A stretch of 60,679 nucleotides of DNA from Acidobacteriaceae bacterium (GTDB lineage Bacteria > Acidobacteriota > Terriglobia > Bryobacterales > Bryobacteraceae): positions 1 to 60,679 of the forward strand of contig JADCJL010000015.1 of assembly GCA_020247055.1 (NCBI GenBank), written 5' to 3'. Every line of letters begins with the position of its first letter. Within the stretch, counting starts at the first letter, position 1. The notes under the pieces were generated by a model. That model saw only the letters and a program-made list of their open reading frames with translations, made no database searches and had not been told where the DNA came from. Below are positions 14,013-23,135 of this stretch, one piece after another. A program made the position numbers and the translations under genes.

Positions 14013-17000
14013 CTACCACTGGAAGCGGCCGACAACAACGTGGTGCATGCGGGCCGTGCCGATGTCGGAGAAGCTGCCGCGGCCAATGCCGCCGAACCGT
14101 CCGAAGGCGGCGATGGCCTGCAGGTTATACGTGCCGCCCGGATCAGCCAACTGCGGCTCTTTGGTCGGGTTATTGCAATCCCAACGGATGATAAAGCGGA
14201 CGCGTTCGGTGATGACGAAGTCCTTTGAGATCGACAGCTGGGTCCAGCGCAGCCCGGGCGACTCGACCACATTGCGGCCAAGGGTACCAGGGGTGAACGC
14301 CGCCGGATAGGCGAAGGCGTTCACGTTGAAGTAGGAGTTCTGGGCGGCAAGCGGGAAGCGCTGGCCAACCGAGTAATCCTTCACGACCATCTGCTCGGCA
14401 GGAAGAACCGCGTTGGGCCGGACCATGCCGGGCAGGTACCGGTTCGGGCTGCCGGCGGCGGTGATCATCATGGGCGGACCGCTCTGGAAGGTCTGCGTCC
14501 AGGCGAAGTCCCAGTTGCCGAAGGCGTGGTTGAGGAAGCCGCCGCGGTTCATAAATTTCCTCCCTTTTCCAAACGGCAGTTCGTAGGTCATGACGCTGAC
14601 GAGGCGATGGCGGATGTCGTAGTTCGCGCGCCCTTTCTCTAGCGAGCGGTTGTACCAGGTGATACCGGAACGGCCGCCGTCGTCGTCGCCGTCATTGAGC
14701 GTTTTGCCGAACTGATAGAACGTGTTGAGCGCCATCCCCTGAGCAAATCGGCGTTCGACGCGGAAGGTGGCTGAGTGGTGCGAGTTGTGTCCGTAGTTGG
14801 CGTAGTGCTGAATCGACCCAAAGTTCGGGAACGGCTTGTAGTTCTGCACGGCGTTGAAGACCTGGTTGAGAACAACCGGATCGCGGGAGATATCGAGCGG
14901 GACGACGTTGGTATCCCAGTTGTTCAGCAGGCCAACGCCGGATGAGCCCTGATAGGTGGTTTCGATGAGCCACTTCTGGGTCAGCTGATGCTGGAAGCCG
15001 CCGGACCACATGAGAACGTAGGGCAGGCGCATGTTGGGGTCGTACCAAGAGGCGTTGCGGCCGCTGTAGTTGGTGCCCTGGAAGGGCACGCTACCATCGG
15101 AGGCGATGGGGAAGCGGATGGCGCCGGGGCCCTGCGAGAGGAGGAAGGCGTGCCGGGGGTCGCCGGGCGCCGCCTGGACGTTGGCCGTGGCGATGTACTC
15201 CTCAAAGTTCTGGCCGAGGCCGTTGGTGAACAGGTCGACGTGATACATGCCGAAGCTGCCGCGGAAAACGGTTTTGGGCGAGAAGTTCCAGGCGATGCCG
15301 AGGCGGGGCTGGAAGTTATTCAGGTCGCGCTTCGAGAGCAGGCCGGCGCCGTGCAGGATGGCGCCTTTGCGACCGGTGAGGGGGTCGGTGGCGTTGGGAT
15401 CGAACTGCGACTGCTGGCCGTACTTGGTCGAGAAGGGGGACTCATAGCTCCAGCGCAGGCCGGCTTCGACCGTGAGATTACGGATGGGCCGCCAGGTGGT
15501 TTGGGCATACCAGCCGTGGGACCACCATTGGGGGAGCCAAGTGGCGGCGTTCTGTTGGAAGATGCCCTGGCCGACGGTGCCGAGCAGGAAGCTGGCGAAG
15601 GGGTTGCCCGTGTTCGGGGTAAACGGCAGCTCGGTGCCGGCCATGCGGTACTGCCCGGAGGGCAGGGTGGCCGAGAGGGAGTTGTAGCGGGTTTTGATCA
15701 TCTCATACCCGAACTTGAGGGTGTGCTTGCCGGTGACCTTGGTGAAGTTGTTCTGGAAGGTGAAGTCCTCAGCGACGTCCACGGACCGGCCGCCGGGGCC
15801 GAAGCCGTAGAAGCGGCCGCCGCCGGAGTTCTGGAAGTCCGGGAACGTTTCGTCGGAGACACCGGGGATGCCGAGTTGTTTCGCCCATCCCTGGCCGAAG
15901 CTTTCCGGCACGCCGCGATTCAGACGGCGGTTGAAGCCAAGCCGCATTTCGTTGATCATCGTGGGGCCGAAGGTGTAGGTATCAGAAATGGCGATGTTGC
16001 GTTGATCGAGGGGGCGAACGAAGACGTTGCCGTAGAGGACTTCGGTGAGTTCGCGGACCGGGCGTTCTTCGCTGCGGTGGCGGACGTGAGAGTAGCGGCC
16101 GAAGATGCGATGGTTGGTGGAGAACTGGTGGTCGATCTTGGCGTCGAACCGCATGAAGTTGTAGCCGCCGCCGGCGTTGTAGGTGAGATTGTTGACCGGG
16201 CCGGTGGGCTGAATGGTGCCGGGGTCGGACTGCTCCTTCCAGGGTTTCAGGCTGAGGACCTTGCGCGCGACCGGGTCATACAGCGACTGGGGAATCTGGT
16301 TGCCGGGGAAGGGGTCGCGCACCCAGTTGCCGTTCACCTGGCGGGTGGTGAAGGGGTTGTAGACGGGCAGGCCGCGGCCGTTGAAGTTGAAGTTGCCAGC
16401 GTACATTTCCGGGCTGGGGACACTGACGATGACGGTTTCGCTCAGCTTTTCATAGTGCTGCTGGAAGCCGCCGAAGAAGAAGGTTTTGTCCTTGATGATC
16501 TTGCCCGAGGTGGTGGCGCCCCATTCGTGGTAGTCGAACTGGCCGGTGCGGGGGAGTTGTTCGAGGAAGGCGCGGTGAATCAGTTTACCGTTGGTGTAGC
16601 GGTCTTCAATGTTGCCGTGGAACTGGTTGGCGCCGCTTTTGAAAACGACGCTCAACTGGCCGCCGGCGGAGTGGCCGAACTCGGCGGGGGTACCGGTGGT
16701 CCACATTTTGAACTCCTGAATGGCGTCGAGTGAGGCGATCATGGTGCGCTGGAAGTCGCCCACCTGGCCGACGGCGGGCTCTTTGCCGCTAATGCCGTCC
16801 ATCGAGTAGCCAATGGCGCGCTGGCGCTGCCCGACGGCGTGCTGGCCGTTGATGTTGGTCATGTTGGGCATGTAAAGAAGGACGCGGTGGACGAACTTCT
16901 GCATGACGGGCAGCTTTTGCACGACGGCGCCATCGAGCACCTGGCCGGAGCCGGCGGTTTCGGTTTCGAGCAGTGGCGGAGTGGCGTCGACGCGGACGGA

Positions 17001-17336
17001 ATCGGTGACGCTACCCACTTCAAGGGTCACGTCGATGCGCGGCGATTCGTTGATGCGGAGCACGAGTCCGGACCGCACGAAGCGTTTGAAGCCGGCGGCT
17101 TCGACGGTGACGTCATAGTTGCCCGATGGCAGATTCGGCACGTAGTAGGCCCCGGCGGCGTTGGTCAACCCTTCGTAAATGAATTGCGTTCCGAGGTTGC
17201 GCACCGCGACCTTAGCGCTGGCGACCATGGCGCCGGACGAGTCGCTGACGTTGCCGACGACGGTGGCGGTGCCGGTGGATTGGGGAAGAGCCGAGTGGGC
17301 GGCGAGAAAAAGGATGAGAGGGATGCGAATGTTCAT
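14013..17336 (-). CDS. Oar-like TonB-dependent receptor with carboxypeptidase-regulatory domain
   Basis: A 1107-residue outer-membrane protein with signal peptide (MNIRIPLILFLAAHSALPQ). An N-terminal CarboxypepD_reg-like beta-sandwich follows (about 22-105: VVGNVSDSSGAMVASAKVAV and GAYYVPNLPSGNYDVTVEAA). Then come a plug-like region and a long 22-strand-type barrel, ending in Trp after an aromatic-rich strand. This architecture is the Oar-like family greatly expanded in acidobacteria, thought to import glycans or other large substrates, though the ligand cannot be deduced here. The ATG at 17336 has AGGAGG just upstream and gives a proper signal peptide. An ATG ten codons earlier (17366) lacks an SD. 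It ends the minus-strand run and is followed by a strong terminator. Confidence 0.9.
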   Translation of the reverse strand: MNIRIPLILFLAAHSALPQSTGTATVVGNVSDSSGAMVASAKVAVRNLGTQFIYEGLTNAAGAYYVPNLPSGNYDVTVEAAGFKRFVRSGLVLRINESPRIDVTLEVGSVTDSVRVDATPPLLETETAGSGQVLDGAVVQKLPVMQKFVHRVLLYMPNMTNINGQHAVGQRQRAIGYSMDGISGKEPAVGQVGDFQRTMIASLDAIQEFKMWTTGTPAEFGHSAGGQLSVVFKSGANQFHGNIEDRYTNGKLIHRAFLEQLPRTGQFDYHEWGATTSGKIIKDKTFFFGGFQQHYEKLSETVIVSVPSPEMYAGNFNFNGRGLPVYNPFTTRQVNGNWVRDPFPGNQIPQSLYDPVARKVLSLKPWKEQSDPGTIQPTGPVNNLTYNAGGGYNFMRFDAKIDHQFSTNHRIFGRYSHVRHRSEERPVRELTEVLYGNVFVRPLDQRNIAISDTYTFGPTMINEMRLGFNRRLNRGVPESFGQGWAKQLGIPGVSDETFPDFQNSGGGRFYGFGPGGRSVDVAEDFTFQNNFTKVTGKHTLKFGYEMIKTRYNSLSATLPSGQYRMAGTELPFTPNTGNPFASFLLGTVGQGIFQQNAATWLPQWWSHGWYAQTTWRPIRNLTVEAGLRWSYESPFSTKYGQQSQFDPNATDPLTGRKGAILHGAGLLSKRDLNNFQPRLGIAWNFSPKTVFRGSFGMYHVDLFTNGLGQNFEEYIATANVQAAPGDPRHAFLLSQGPGAIRFPIASDGSVPFQGTNYSGRNASWYDPNMRLPYVLMWSGGFQHQLTQKWLIETTYQGSSGVGLLNNWDTNVVPLDISRDPVVLNQVFNAVQNYKPFPNFGSIQHYANYGHNSHHSATFRVERRFAQGMALNTFYQFGKTLNDGDDDGGRSGITWYNRSLEKGRANYDIRHRLVSVMTYELPFGKGRKFMNRGGFLNHAFGNWDFAWTQTFQSGPPMMITAAGSPNRYLPGMVRPNAVLPAEQMVVKDYSVGQRFPLAAQNSYFNVNAFAYPAAFTPGTLGRNVVESPGLRWTQLSISKDFVITERVRFIIRWDCNNPTKEPQLADPGGTYNLQAIAAFGRFGGIGRGSFSDIGTARMHHVVVGRFQW

Positions 17337-17414
17337 GAGCCTCCTGGCTGCACGGCTGACCATCATACAGCAGGAGGGCGAGGTTGTGCCCGGGGTGGGC
17401 GCTCCGGCGGAAGT

Positions 17415-18332
17415 TTAGCGCACGCAGCCGCGCACGGGGGCGCCGTCGAAGCGGGTGGCCGTGAGGCAGCCTTGCGCGGCGCCCGGGAATGCCATCTCCC
17501 GGTTTCCGTTGCGTAGCGCGAAGCCGCGGGGAGCCTGCCCGTCGACGCGGACGGTGGAGGGATCGATCTGGCTCGCCAGCGCTCCGCGGACGGTCAATTG
17601 CCCGTCGACAACGGCCACATCGGCTTCGAGATGGGCGAAGACCTGCACGTTCAAATCGGCGCTCTTATTCCAGGTTTCGCCTCCGGCGACAAACTCGCTG
17701 GCGAATTTACCACTTTTGTCATAGAGGAAGAGCTTGCCGTCGGCGCCATCCTGGCGACCGGCGCTTTTAGCGGCGTTGGCGCCGTGGGTAAACCACGGTT
17801 GCCCGTCCCGTCCGGCGCCAAGACTGCCGAAACGGTAGGTCCGACCGCCTTCCGCGGCGAACTGCAGGTTTTCGAAATCCAACTGCCAGATGCGGTAGTG
17901 CGCTCCGAAGTCGTCATAGAGCGGAGCGCCCTCCATGACCCCGTCGAGAATACGAAGGTTGGCCGAGCCGGCGTTGCTGCCCGGGGCGAGATCGGCCGTG
18001 GCGATTGCCGTTAAATCGCCTTCGGCGGGGCCGGCAAAGAGTTGCACCTTCGAGTAGAAGTCGCCGAGCGTCGCCGGGTCGATGCCCTTGGCGCCGGGGA
18101 CCGCCCAAAGGCGAATCCGGTCAACGACCCACTTTTCGCCGGGTTCACCCAAACGGAATTCATCGGCTACGAAGCCCTGTTCGTAAAGGGTCCAGCGAAC
18201 GTTACTGCGCTCGGCGATGCCGGCCGCGTTGTTCCAGTTGGCTTGCGGGAGGCCGCGATCAACGACGAGGGCCGTGGGATCGGCCCCGACGGCGGCCAGG
18301 GCTGCAGCGGCAAACAGGGTAACCAGCTTCAT
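17415..18332 (-). CDS. Hypothetical secreted protein
   Basis: A 305-residue protein with a clear signal peptide (MKLVTLFAAAALAAVGA) and a beta-rich mature part with no motif I can assign. Phrases such as VVDRIRLWAVPGA, FYSKVQLFAGPAE and WFTHGANAAKS suggest a domain of the kind seen in acidobacterial exported proteins. The C-terminus has two Cys (QGCLTATRFDGAPVRGCV) that could form a disulfide. There is no PEP-CTERM or LPXTG tail. AGGA lies about 7 nt before the ATG. It sits 78 nt upstream of the Oar-like receptor and may be co-transcribed with it. Confidence 0.7.
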   Translation of the reverse strand: MKLVTLFAAAALAAVGADPTALVVDRGLPQANWNNAAGIAERSNVRWTLYEQGFVADEFRLGEPGEKWVVDRIRLWAVPGAKGIDPATLGDFYSKVQLFAGPAEGDLTAIATADLAPGSNAGSANLRILDGVMEGAPLYDDFGAHYRIWQLDFENLQFAAEGGRTYRFGSLGAGRDGQPWFTHGANAAKSAGRQDGADGKLFLYDKSGKFASEFVAGGETWNKSADLNVQVFAHLEADVAVVDGQLTVRGALASQIDPSTVRVDGQAPRGFALRNGNREMAFPGAAQGCLTATRFDGAPVRGCVR

Positions 18333-18344
18333 GTCTTTATCCTA

Positions 18345-18923
18345 TCAATTCAGTCCGCTAACTTTTCCCTGGCTGGTGCTGATGGTGCGTAGGCCGAAGG
18401 GGAGAGGCACCGGCTTGGTCGTATCGTACTTTTCTTTTTGCCGGGCGGCGACGACGGCGATCATCTGTTCCACAACAAAAGCGGGAATGCGCACGCTTTC
18501 AAACGCAGCCTTTTCGACCGAAAAGGTGGCCGCGCCATTGGCGGGTTGGAGGCGGACATCTACCTGCACATCCCGTTTGCCGCTCAGGATGGGTCGCAGC
18601 AGAGCGGGGACCGTGCCAGGACGAAGCTTTTCGACGGCGTCGAAGTCGATGGTGACCAGGGTGGCTATGTAGTTACCCGGGTAGAACTGGACGCGCATGT
18701 TATCGAGGCCGGGCCGGGGATTGACTACGCGGGCGTGGCGCAGATACTCATTGACCTCGGCGTCGGTGAGCGAGAAGCCGACTTTGGGAACCGGTTGGCC
18801 GGCGGCTTTCGCACCCTGAGCCTGATTGAGGCTGTTAAAGAGATCGAGCACCTTGGTTACGGCCGGTGATTGGGCCTGGGTGGCACGGGGCAGCAGCAGA
18901 AGGAGGAAAAGGAGGAACCGCAT
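18345..18923 (-). CDS. Hypothetical exported protein
   Basis: A 192-residue protein with a leucine-rich signal peptide (MRFLLFLLLLLPRATQAQ). The mature part has a helix (VTKVLDLFNSLNQ), a phrase FSLTDAEVNEYLRHA, and a beta-rich middle (MRVQFYPGNYIATLVTIDFDA). This kind of mixed domain recalls DUF2993/LmeA-like periplasmic lipid-binding proteins, but that is only an impression. The SD-like GTAGGAG directly abuts the ATG. The neighbouring gene starts 13 nt downstream of its stop, so the two are probably one transcript. Confidence 0.65.
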   Translation of the reverse strand: MRFLLFLLLLLPRATQAQSPAVTKVLDLFNSLNQAQGAKAAGQPVPKVGFSLTDAEVNEYLRHARVVNPRPGLDNMRVQFYPGNYIATLVTIDFDAVEKLRPGTVPALLRPILSGKRDVQVDVRLQPANGAATFSVEKAAFESVRIPAFVVEQMIAVVAARQKEKYDTTKPVPLPFGLRTISTSQGKVSGLN

Positions 18924-18966
18924 CTCCTACTATCTTGTGCCAAGTCTGCCCCGGACGGCGAGTGGG

Positions 18967-19377
18967 TTAGCGAACTTTGGCCAGACGAATCTCATCCTCG
19001 ATCTCGTAGATCTTATCTTCGAGGTTCTTGGTGGGGGCGCCGGCGGCCCGGGCTGCCTCGAGTTTCTTCTGGGCAGTCGCCAGGCGTTTTTCAAGAGGTC
19101 CCGGTTTGGTGGCCGGGGCGTTGGCTTCCGGGGCGGCGGCTGCCGGACTGGGGGCGGCAGCCTTGGTCTTCCGGCCGCTGCCGGCTTTGTAATCGAAGCT
19201 GGTGACCCCGGCCGGCAGCCTAAGGGCAACGCCGAAATCGGCGCGGTACTCTTCGGCGATTTGAATGGCTTCGGTCAACAGGTCGCGGTAGCGGGCTTCC
19301 ATCGCTCGCATGGCTTCGGCGCGCAAGCCCTCTCCCTGCTGCTTCCAGCGTTGGTACTCGGCAATGACGTCTTTCAT
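18967..19377 (-). CDS. Hypothetical coiled-coil protein
   Basis: A 136-residue cytosolic protein. An N-terminal amphipathic helix (about 1-45: EYQRWKQQGEGLRAEAMRAM) leads to a short beta segment. An Ala/Pro-rich linker (about 70-92) follows, and then a C-terminal coiled coil (LEKRLATAQKKLEAARAAG, then IYEIEDEIRLAK). No enzymatic motif. It starts 19 nt after ferrochelatase ends, suggesting co-transcription, but a role in haem synthesis is not implied by the sequence. Confidence 0.6.
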   Translation of the reverse strand: MKDVIAEYQRWKQQGEGLRAEAMRAMEARYRDLLTEAIQIAEEYRADFGVALRLPAGVTSFDYKAGSGRKTKAAAPSPAAAAPEANAPATKPGPLEKRLATAQKKLEAARAAGAPTKNLEDKIYEIEDEIRLAKVR

Positions 19378-19396
19378 TGTTGATTATGGTACCCCG

Positions 19397-20401
19397 TCAG
19401 CGGGCGCCCGGGCGTCCGGCCGGGCGCGGACAGCAATCGATGGGGCAGACGCTGGGCCGGGGCGGGAGCAGGCCGATCGATAGCGGCGGTGCGTCGTGGA
19501 GATACTCGTTAACCAGCTCGCGGACCATGGTGACGAAGCGGGGGTGGGTCCCGGCCGTGGCCGCGCGGAGGAAGGGCAGTTCCAACTCTTCGGCCAGGTG
19601 CCTGGCTTCGTAGTCGAGGTCGAACATCACCTCCATGTGGTCGCTGATGAATCCAATCGGCTGGACGATGACGGCCGGGGTGCCGGCGGCCTTTTCGGCC
19701 CGCAGGGCATCGAGAATGTCGGGCTCGAGCCACGGCTGGGTGGGCGGGCCGCTACGGCTCTGGTAGACGAGATCCCACGAGGCAACGCCGGCGCCCTCGG
19801 CCACCAGACGGCAGGCTTCTCTCAACTGGCCGGCGTAGGCGCAGGTGTCGGCCATGGCGTTCGGGATACTGTGGGCGGTGAACAGCAATTTGGCGGCGGG
19901 CAGGGAAGCGGCGGCGGCGCGGGCGCTTTCGATCATCACCTCGATGAAGCCGGGATGATTGAAGAAGCGGCGGATGGTAGTGATCTCGATGTCCCCGACG
20001 GCGGCCACGGCATCGGCGATGTTTTCGCGATACTGGCGGCAGCCGCTGTAGGAGCTAAAGGCGGAGGTAGGGAAGGCAAGGGCGCGCCGGACGCCGGCGG
20101 CTTTCATCGCGGCGACGGTGTCCGTCAGGTACGGGTCCCAGTTGCGGTTGCCCCAGTAGAGCGGTAGGGTGAGGCCGTGGGCGGCGAAATCGGCCTGCAC
20201 CGCGGCGAGCAGTTCGCGGCAGTGGCCGTTGATGGGGCTGACGCCGTCGAAGTGATAGTAGTGCTCGGCGACTTCGAGCATGCGTTCGTGCGGGACGTTA
20301 CGGCCGCGCAGAACGTTTTCAAGGAAGGGAATCACGTCCTCGCGCTTCTCGGGTCCGCCGAAGCCGACGAGCAGGAACGCGTCAAATTTTTGATCTGTCA
20401 T
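19397..20401 (-). CDS. hemH: Ferrochelatase (coproporphyrin/protoporphyrin type)
   Basis: A 334-residue ferrochelatase that inserts Fe2+ into a porphyrin at the end of haem synthesis. It begins FDAFLLVGFGGPE. It has the metal-site His177 in LLFTAHSIP, the partner Glu257 in FISDHMEVMFDLD, and the family block SRSGPPTQPWLEP (216-226). Cys121 in SSYSGCRQYREN lies where actinobacterial ferrochelatases carry a [2Fe-2S] ligand. The C-terminal tail adds Cys319, Cys323 and Cys324, so an iron-sulfur cluster is plausible. Its start overlaps the upstream epimerase-like gene by 20 nt. Haem supply fits the many c-type and a-type haem proteins at 45569-58024. No cytosolic partner enzymes are adjacent. Confidence 0.93.
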   Translation of the reverse strand: MTDQKFDAFLLVGFGGPEKREDVIPFLENVLRGRNVPHERMLEVAEHYYHFDGVSPINGHCRELLAAVQADFAAHGLTLPLYWGNRNWDPYLTDTVAAMKAAGVRRALAFPTSAFSSYSGCRQYRENIADAVAAVGDIEITTIRRFFNHPGFIEVMIESARAAAASLPAAKLLFTAHSIPNAMADTCAYAGQLREACRLVAEGAGVASWDLVYQSRSGPPTQPWLEPDILDALRAEKAAGTPAVIVQPIGFISDHMEVMFDLDYEARHLAEELELPFLRAATAGTHPRFVTMVRELVNEYLHDAPPLSIGLLPPRPSVCPIDCCPRPAGRPGAR

Positions 20402-21182
20402 TTTCTTCTTCTTTGAAGGATGCCGGGATGCCGGTCCGGTAGCTAGGATATTCGAGGGTGATGCGGAGGCGGGCCCGAACGGCGGCGCCGTTGACGCGGC
20501 GGTCGGCCCGGCGGGTTTCGTCCAGGGATTGGGCGGGGACGGCCGGCGGGAGGGGCAGGCCGAGGATCGTACAGCAGAATTCGGTGATGGCCAGTGTCGT
20601 GCAGGGCTCTTCGTCGGCGACCGGCCAGGCGCCGGTCAACTCTCCGGTCAGCGCGGCGATGGCATGGGTGGCGAGGTCATCGACGTGGATGCGGGAGACG
20701 AAGTTCGATCCGTCGCCGCCAATCTTCCACTTGCCTTCGCGGATGGAGACGTGGGCGCCGCGCCCGGGGCCGTAGATGGCGGCCGGACGGAGGATGCAGC
20801 TTGACCACGGGCCGGCGGCGACGGCGCGTTCGGCGTCGACGCGGAGCGTTTCGCGGGGGGTGCGGGCGTTGACGGGGGTGGTTTCGTCGACGTCGCGAGC
20901 CTCGCCGTAGACGCCGGTGGTGGAGAGGTAGACCATGCGGCGCACCTTGCCGGCGAGGGCGTCGACCAGCAGCGGCGTGGCCTCCCACGGGCCCTCCGCG
21001 GTCCGAATCACGGGGATGGAGTGCAGCACGGTCCAATCGTCGCCCGGCAGGTTGCCGAGCAGCGAGACATCGGGCAGCGGGAGATTGTGGGAGTTGGTGC
21101 GCAACACAGCATGGCCGGCGGCTTCGAGGCGGCGGGCCACTCGTTCGCCGGTGAAGCCGGCGCCAAGGATGAGGAAGGGCAA
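20382..21182 (-). CDS. NAD(P)-binding epimerase/dehydratase-like protein (SDR, YeeZ-like)
   Basis: About 266 residues with an N-terminal Rossmann motif (FLILGAGFTGERVARRL). The block VYLSTTGVYGE supplies the usual Ser-Thr-Tyr region, but the following YxxxK Lys is not evident. Next come RPAAIYGPGR and IHVDDLA, typical of extended SDR sugar-nucleotide epimerases and the shorter YeeZ-like proteins. The frame is open further upstream, but that part overlaps the RraA-family gene. The TTG at 21182, two bases after that gene's stop, is the best start and requires a non-ATG codon. Substrate unknown. It probably belongs to the same transcript as ferrochelatase, which starts inside its 3' end. Confidence 0.8.
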   Translation of the reverse strand: MPFLILGAGFTGERVARRLEAAGHAVLRTNSHNLPLPDVSLLGNLPGDDWTVLHSIPVIRTAEGPWEATPLLVDALAGKVRRMVYLSTTGVYGEARDVDETTPVNARTPRETLRVDAERAVAAGPWSSCILRPAAIYGPGRGAHVSIREGKWKIGGDGSNFVSRIHVDDLATHAIAALTGELTGAWPVADEEPCTTLAITEFCCTILGLPLPPAVPAQSLDETRRADRRVNGAAVRARLRITLEYPSYRTGIPASFKEEENDRSKI

Positions 21183-21184
21183 CG

Positions 21185-21850
21185 CTACATGACCCCGTAC
21201 TTGGCGAAGGCGTCGACGGTGCTCATACCGTTTTCGATGGCGACGCGGACCAGGTTTTCGCCTTCCAGCTTTTCGAGGGCGCGCCGGATGCACTCCTCTT
21301 CGGCCGCTTTGGGGATCACGAGGACGCCATCGCGATCCCCAAAGATCAGGTCGCCCGGATGGACCGTGACGCGGCCGAAGTGGACGGGCACGCGGAAATC
21401 GGCGACCTCGCCGCGGGGGCCCTGGTCCTGGGCGTAGGCGCCGGTGGAGAAGACGGGGAGGCCGACGGCAAGAACGCCGGCCGTATCGCGGGAGTAGCCG
21501 TCCATGACAGCGCCGGCAGCACCGAGGTGGCGGGCGCGGGTGGACATGAGCTCGCCCCAGAGCGCGTAGGGCGGATGGCCGGCGGCAGCGATGTAGACTT
21601 CGTGGGGCTTGAGGTCGTCGAGGGCTTCGAGCATCAGCCCGAAGGGTTTGCGGCCGGGCGCGACATCGTCGGGCAGGGTGATTTCGAGGACCGGCATGGC
21701 GCGGCCGGCGAGGATCATGTCGTCGCGCAGGGGGCGGACACCGGGCGGAAGAAATTGATGCAGATGGCCCATTTTGTCGAGCACGTCGCCGAGCAGGGCG
21801 CTGAAGACGCGCTGCTTGAGCATGGGCAGGAGTTCAGAATCAGGCAGCAT
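21185..21850 (-). CDS. RraA-family protein (HMG/CHA aldolase-like)
   Basis: A 221-residue member of the RraA/4-hydroxy-4-methyl-2-oxoglutarate aldolase fold. Recognisable blocks are SALLGDVLDKMG, LAGRAMPV, GAVMDGYSRDT (containing the Arg-Asp pair used for catalysis and metal binding in aldolases) and PGDLIFGDRDGVLVIPK. Such proteins cleave pyruvate-derived oxo-acids or decarboxylate oxaloacetate. In some bacteria relatives inhibit RNase E, so the exact activity is open. Alternative upstream starts lie inside the ankyrin gene. The ATG at 21850, 19 nt past that gene's stop, is chosen. Confidence 0.85.
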   Translation of the reverse strand: MLPDSELLPMLKQRVFSALLGDVLDKMGHLHQFLPPGVRPLRDDMILAGRAMPVLEITLPDDVAPGRKPFGLMLEALDDLKPHEVYIAAAGHPPYALWGELMSTRARHLGAAGAVMDGYSRDTAGVLAVGLPVFSTGAYAQDQGPRGEVADFRVPVHFGRVTVHPGDLIFGDRDGVLVIPKAAEEECIRRALEKLEGENLVRVAIENGMSTVDAFAKYGVM

Positions 21851-21869
21851 AGGGGGATTCCTTGACGGG

Positions 21870-23135
21870 TTAGAGTAGGGCCGCGAGTTCGGGGTAACCG
21901 TTTTCCGTGGCGATTTCGCGAGGTGTTTTGCCGGCTTTGTTCCGCAGCAGGCGATTGGCGCCCCGTTCGAGCAGCAGTTCGACCACCGGGAGGCGCCCCC
22001 AGGAAGCGGCCAGGAACAGGGGCGTGGCGCCGGACTCCTGGTCCTGGAGGTTGAGGGCGGCGCCGCGGTCGAGCAGCAGGGCGGCCGCGTCCCGGCGGCC
22101 GGCAAGGGCGGCGTCGTGCAGGGCGCTGGCGCCGGCGGCGTTGAGCGTGGAGACGGGCGCGCCGGAGGCGAGAAGAAGCTCGAGGACGTCGACGTGGCCT
22201 TTGAGGGCGGCATCGTGGAGGGGGGTGGAGCCCTGGGCGGTGGGGGCTTTGGCGCTGCCGCCGTGGGCGAGGAGCCATTGCACCAGATCGGCATGGCCCG
22301 CGACAACGGCAGCTTCGAGGCGACCCTGCACCTTGTTGAGCGGGACGCCGTGGGCGAGCAGGGCGTCGGCGGCGGCGAGCTTGCGGGCGCCGAGAGCGAG
22401 GTCGAGGGGGCGGGCACCTTCGCCGTTCGGAAGGTCGGCGGGCGCGCCGGCGGCGAGCAGAAGCCGGACGACTTCAGCGTGACCTTTCTGGGCGGCGACG
22501 TGGAGGGGGGCGGCGTGGGAGGTGGCGTTTTGGCGCTGGGGGCTGGCGCCGTGCTTGAGCAGGAGGGCGACGATGGTGGACTGGCCCTTCCAGGCCGCCT
22601 CTTCGAGCGGGGTGACGCCGCTTTCATCGACAACGTCGATTTTGGCGCCGCGAGCGATCAGGAGCTCGACGAGGTCGTCGTAGCCGCGGTTGGCGGCCAG
22701 GTGAAGGACGGTGGAGCCGGCGCGGTCGCGGGCGGCGATGTCGGCGCCACGGTCGAGCAGGAGAGCGACAACGGGGCCGCGGTTGGTGATGATGGCGTAG
22801 TGGAGAGGCGTCGAGCCGCCTTCAACATGGCGGGCGTTGACGTCGGCGCCCGCGGCCAGCAGGGTTTCAATCACTTCGCGGTGGCCGCTCCAGGCGGCGT
22901 CGTGCAGCGCCGTGCCGCCGAGCATGTCCGGTGACGAGACCGGGATGCCCGATCGCAACAGCTCCCGGACCCGCTGTGCATCTCCGGCGCGAGCCGCCGT
23001 GTGCAGCTCGCTCGCCAGAGCCGGCAGCAGGGCCAAGAAGAATGCGCTAGCTGCGGCTTGTGAGAGGTACGTAGTCGCGCCTCGCTTCGCCGAGGTAGAG
23101 CTGCCGCGGGCGGCCAATCTTCTGATCGTCATCAC
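21870..23135 (-). CDS. Exported ankyrin-repeat protein
   Basis: A 421-residue protein built of about ten ankyrin repeats (G.TALHDAA..GH...V..LL..GAD.N) running from about residue 45 to the end. A hydrophobic stretch (AAASAFFLALLPALAS, about 27-42) preceded by basic residues looks like a signal peptide, so the repeats are probably periplasmic. The start is uncertain. ATG-ATG at 23135/23132 overlaps the citrate synthase 3' end by 89 nt, and a TTG inside the hydrophobic stretch would remove the signal. The overlap version is given because it preserves the signal. It likely mediates protein-protein contacts. Confidence 0.8.
   Translation of the reverse strand: MMTIRRLAARGSSTSAKRGATTYLSQAAASAFFLALLPALASELHTAARAGDAQRVRELLRSGIPVSSPDMLGGTALHDAAWSGHREVIETLLAAGADVNARHVEGGSTPLHYAIITNRGPVVALLLDRGADIAARDRAGSTVLHLAANRGYDDLVELLIARGAKIDVVDESGVTPLEEAAWKGQSTIVALLLKHGASPQRQNATSHAAPLHVAAQKGHAEVVRLLLAAGAPADLPNGEGARPLDLALGARKLAAADALLAHGVPLNKVQGRLEAAVVAGHADLVQWLLAHGGSAKAPTAQGSTPLHDAALKGHVDVLELLLASGAPVSTLNAAGASALHDAALAGRRDAAALLLDRGAALNLQDQESGATPLFLAASWGRLPVVELLLERGANRLLRNKAGKTPREIATENGYPELAALL

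Noticed and set aside
14988-16733. Long plus-strand open frame (581 codons)
   Set aside because: Antisense to the well-supported Oar-like receptor. Its Gly/Val/Glu-rich composition is that expected from the complementary strand of a GC-rich gene.
21850-22633. N-terminal extension of the RraA-family frame
   Set aside because: The extra 261 residues are Ser/Pro-rich and out of frame with the ankyrin repeats they overlap. The family N-terminus begins at the ATG at 21850.
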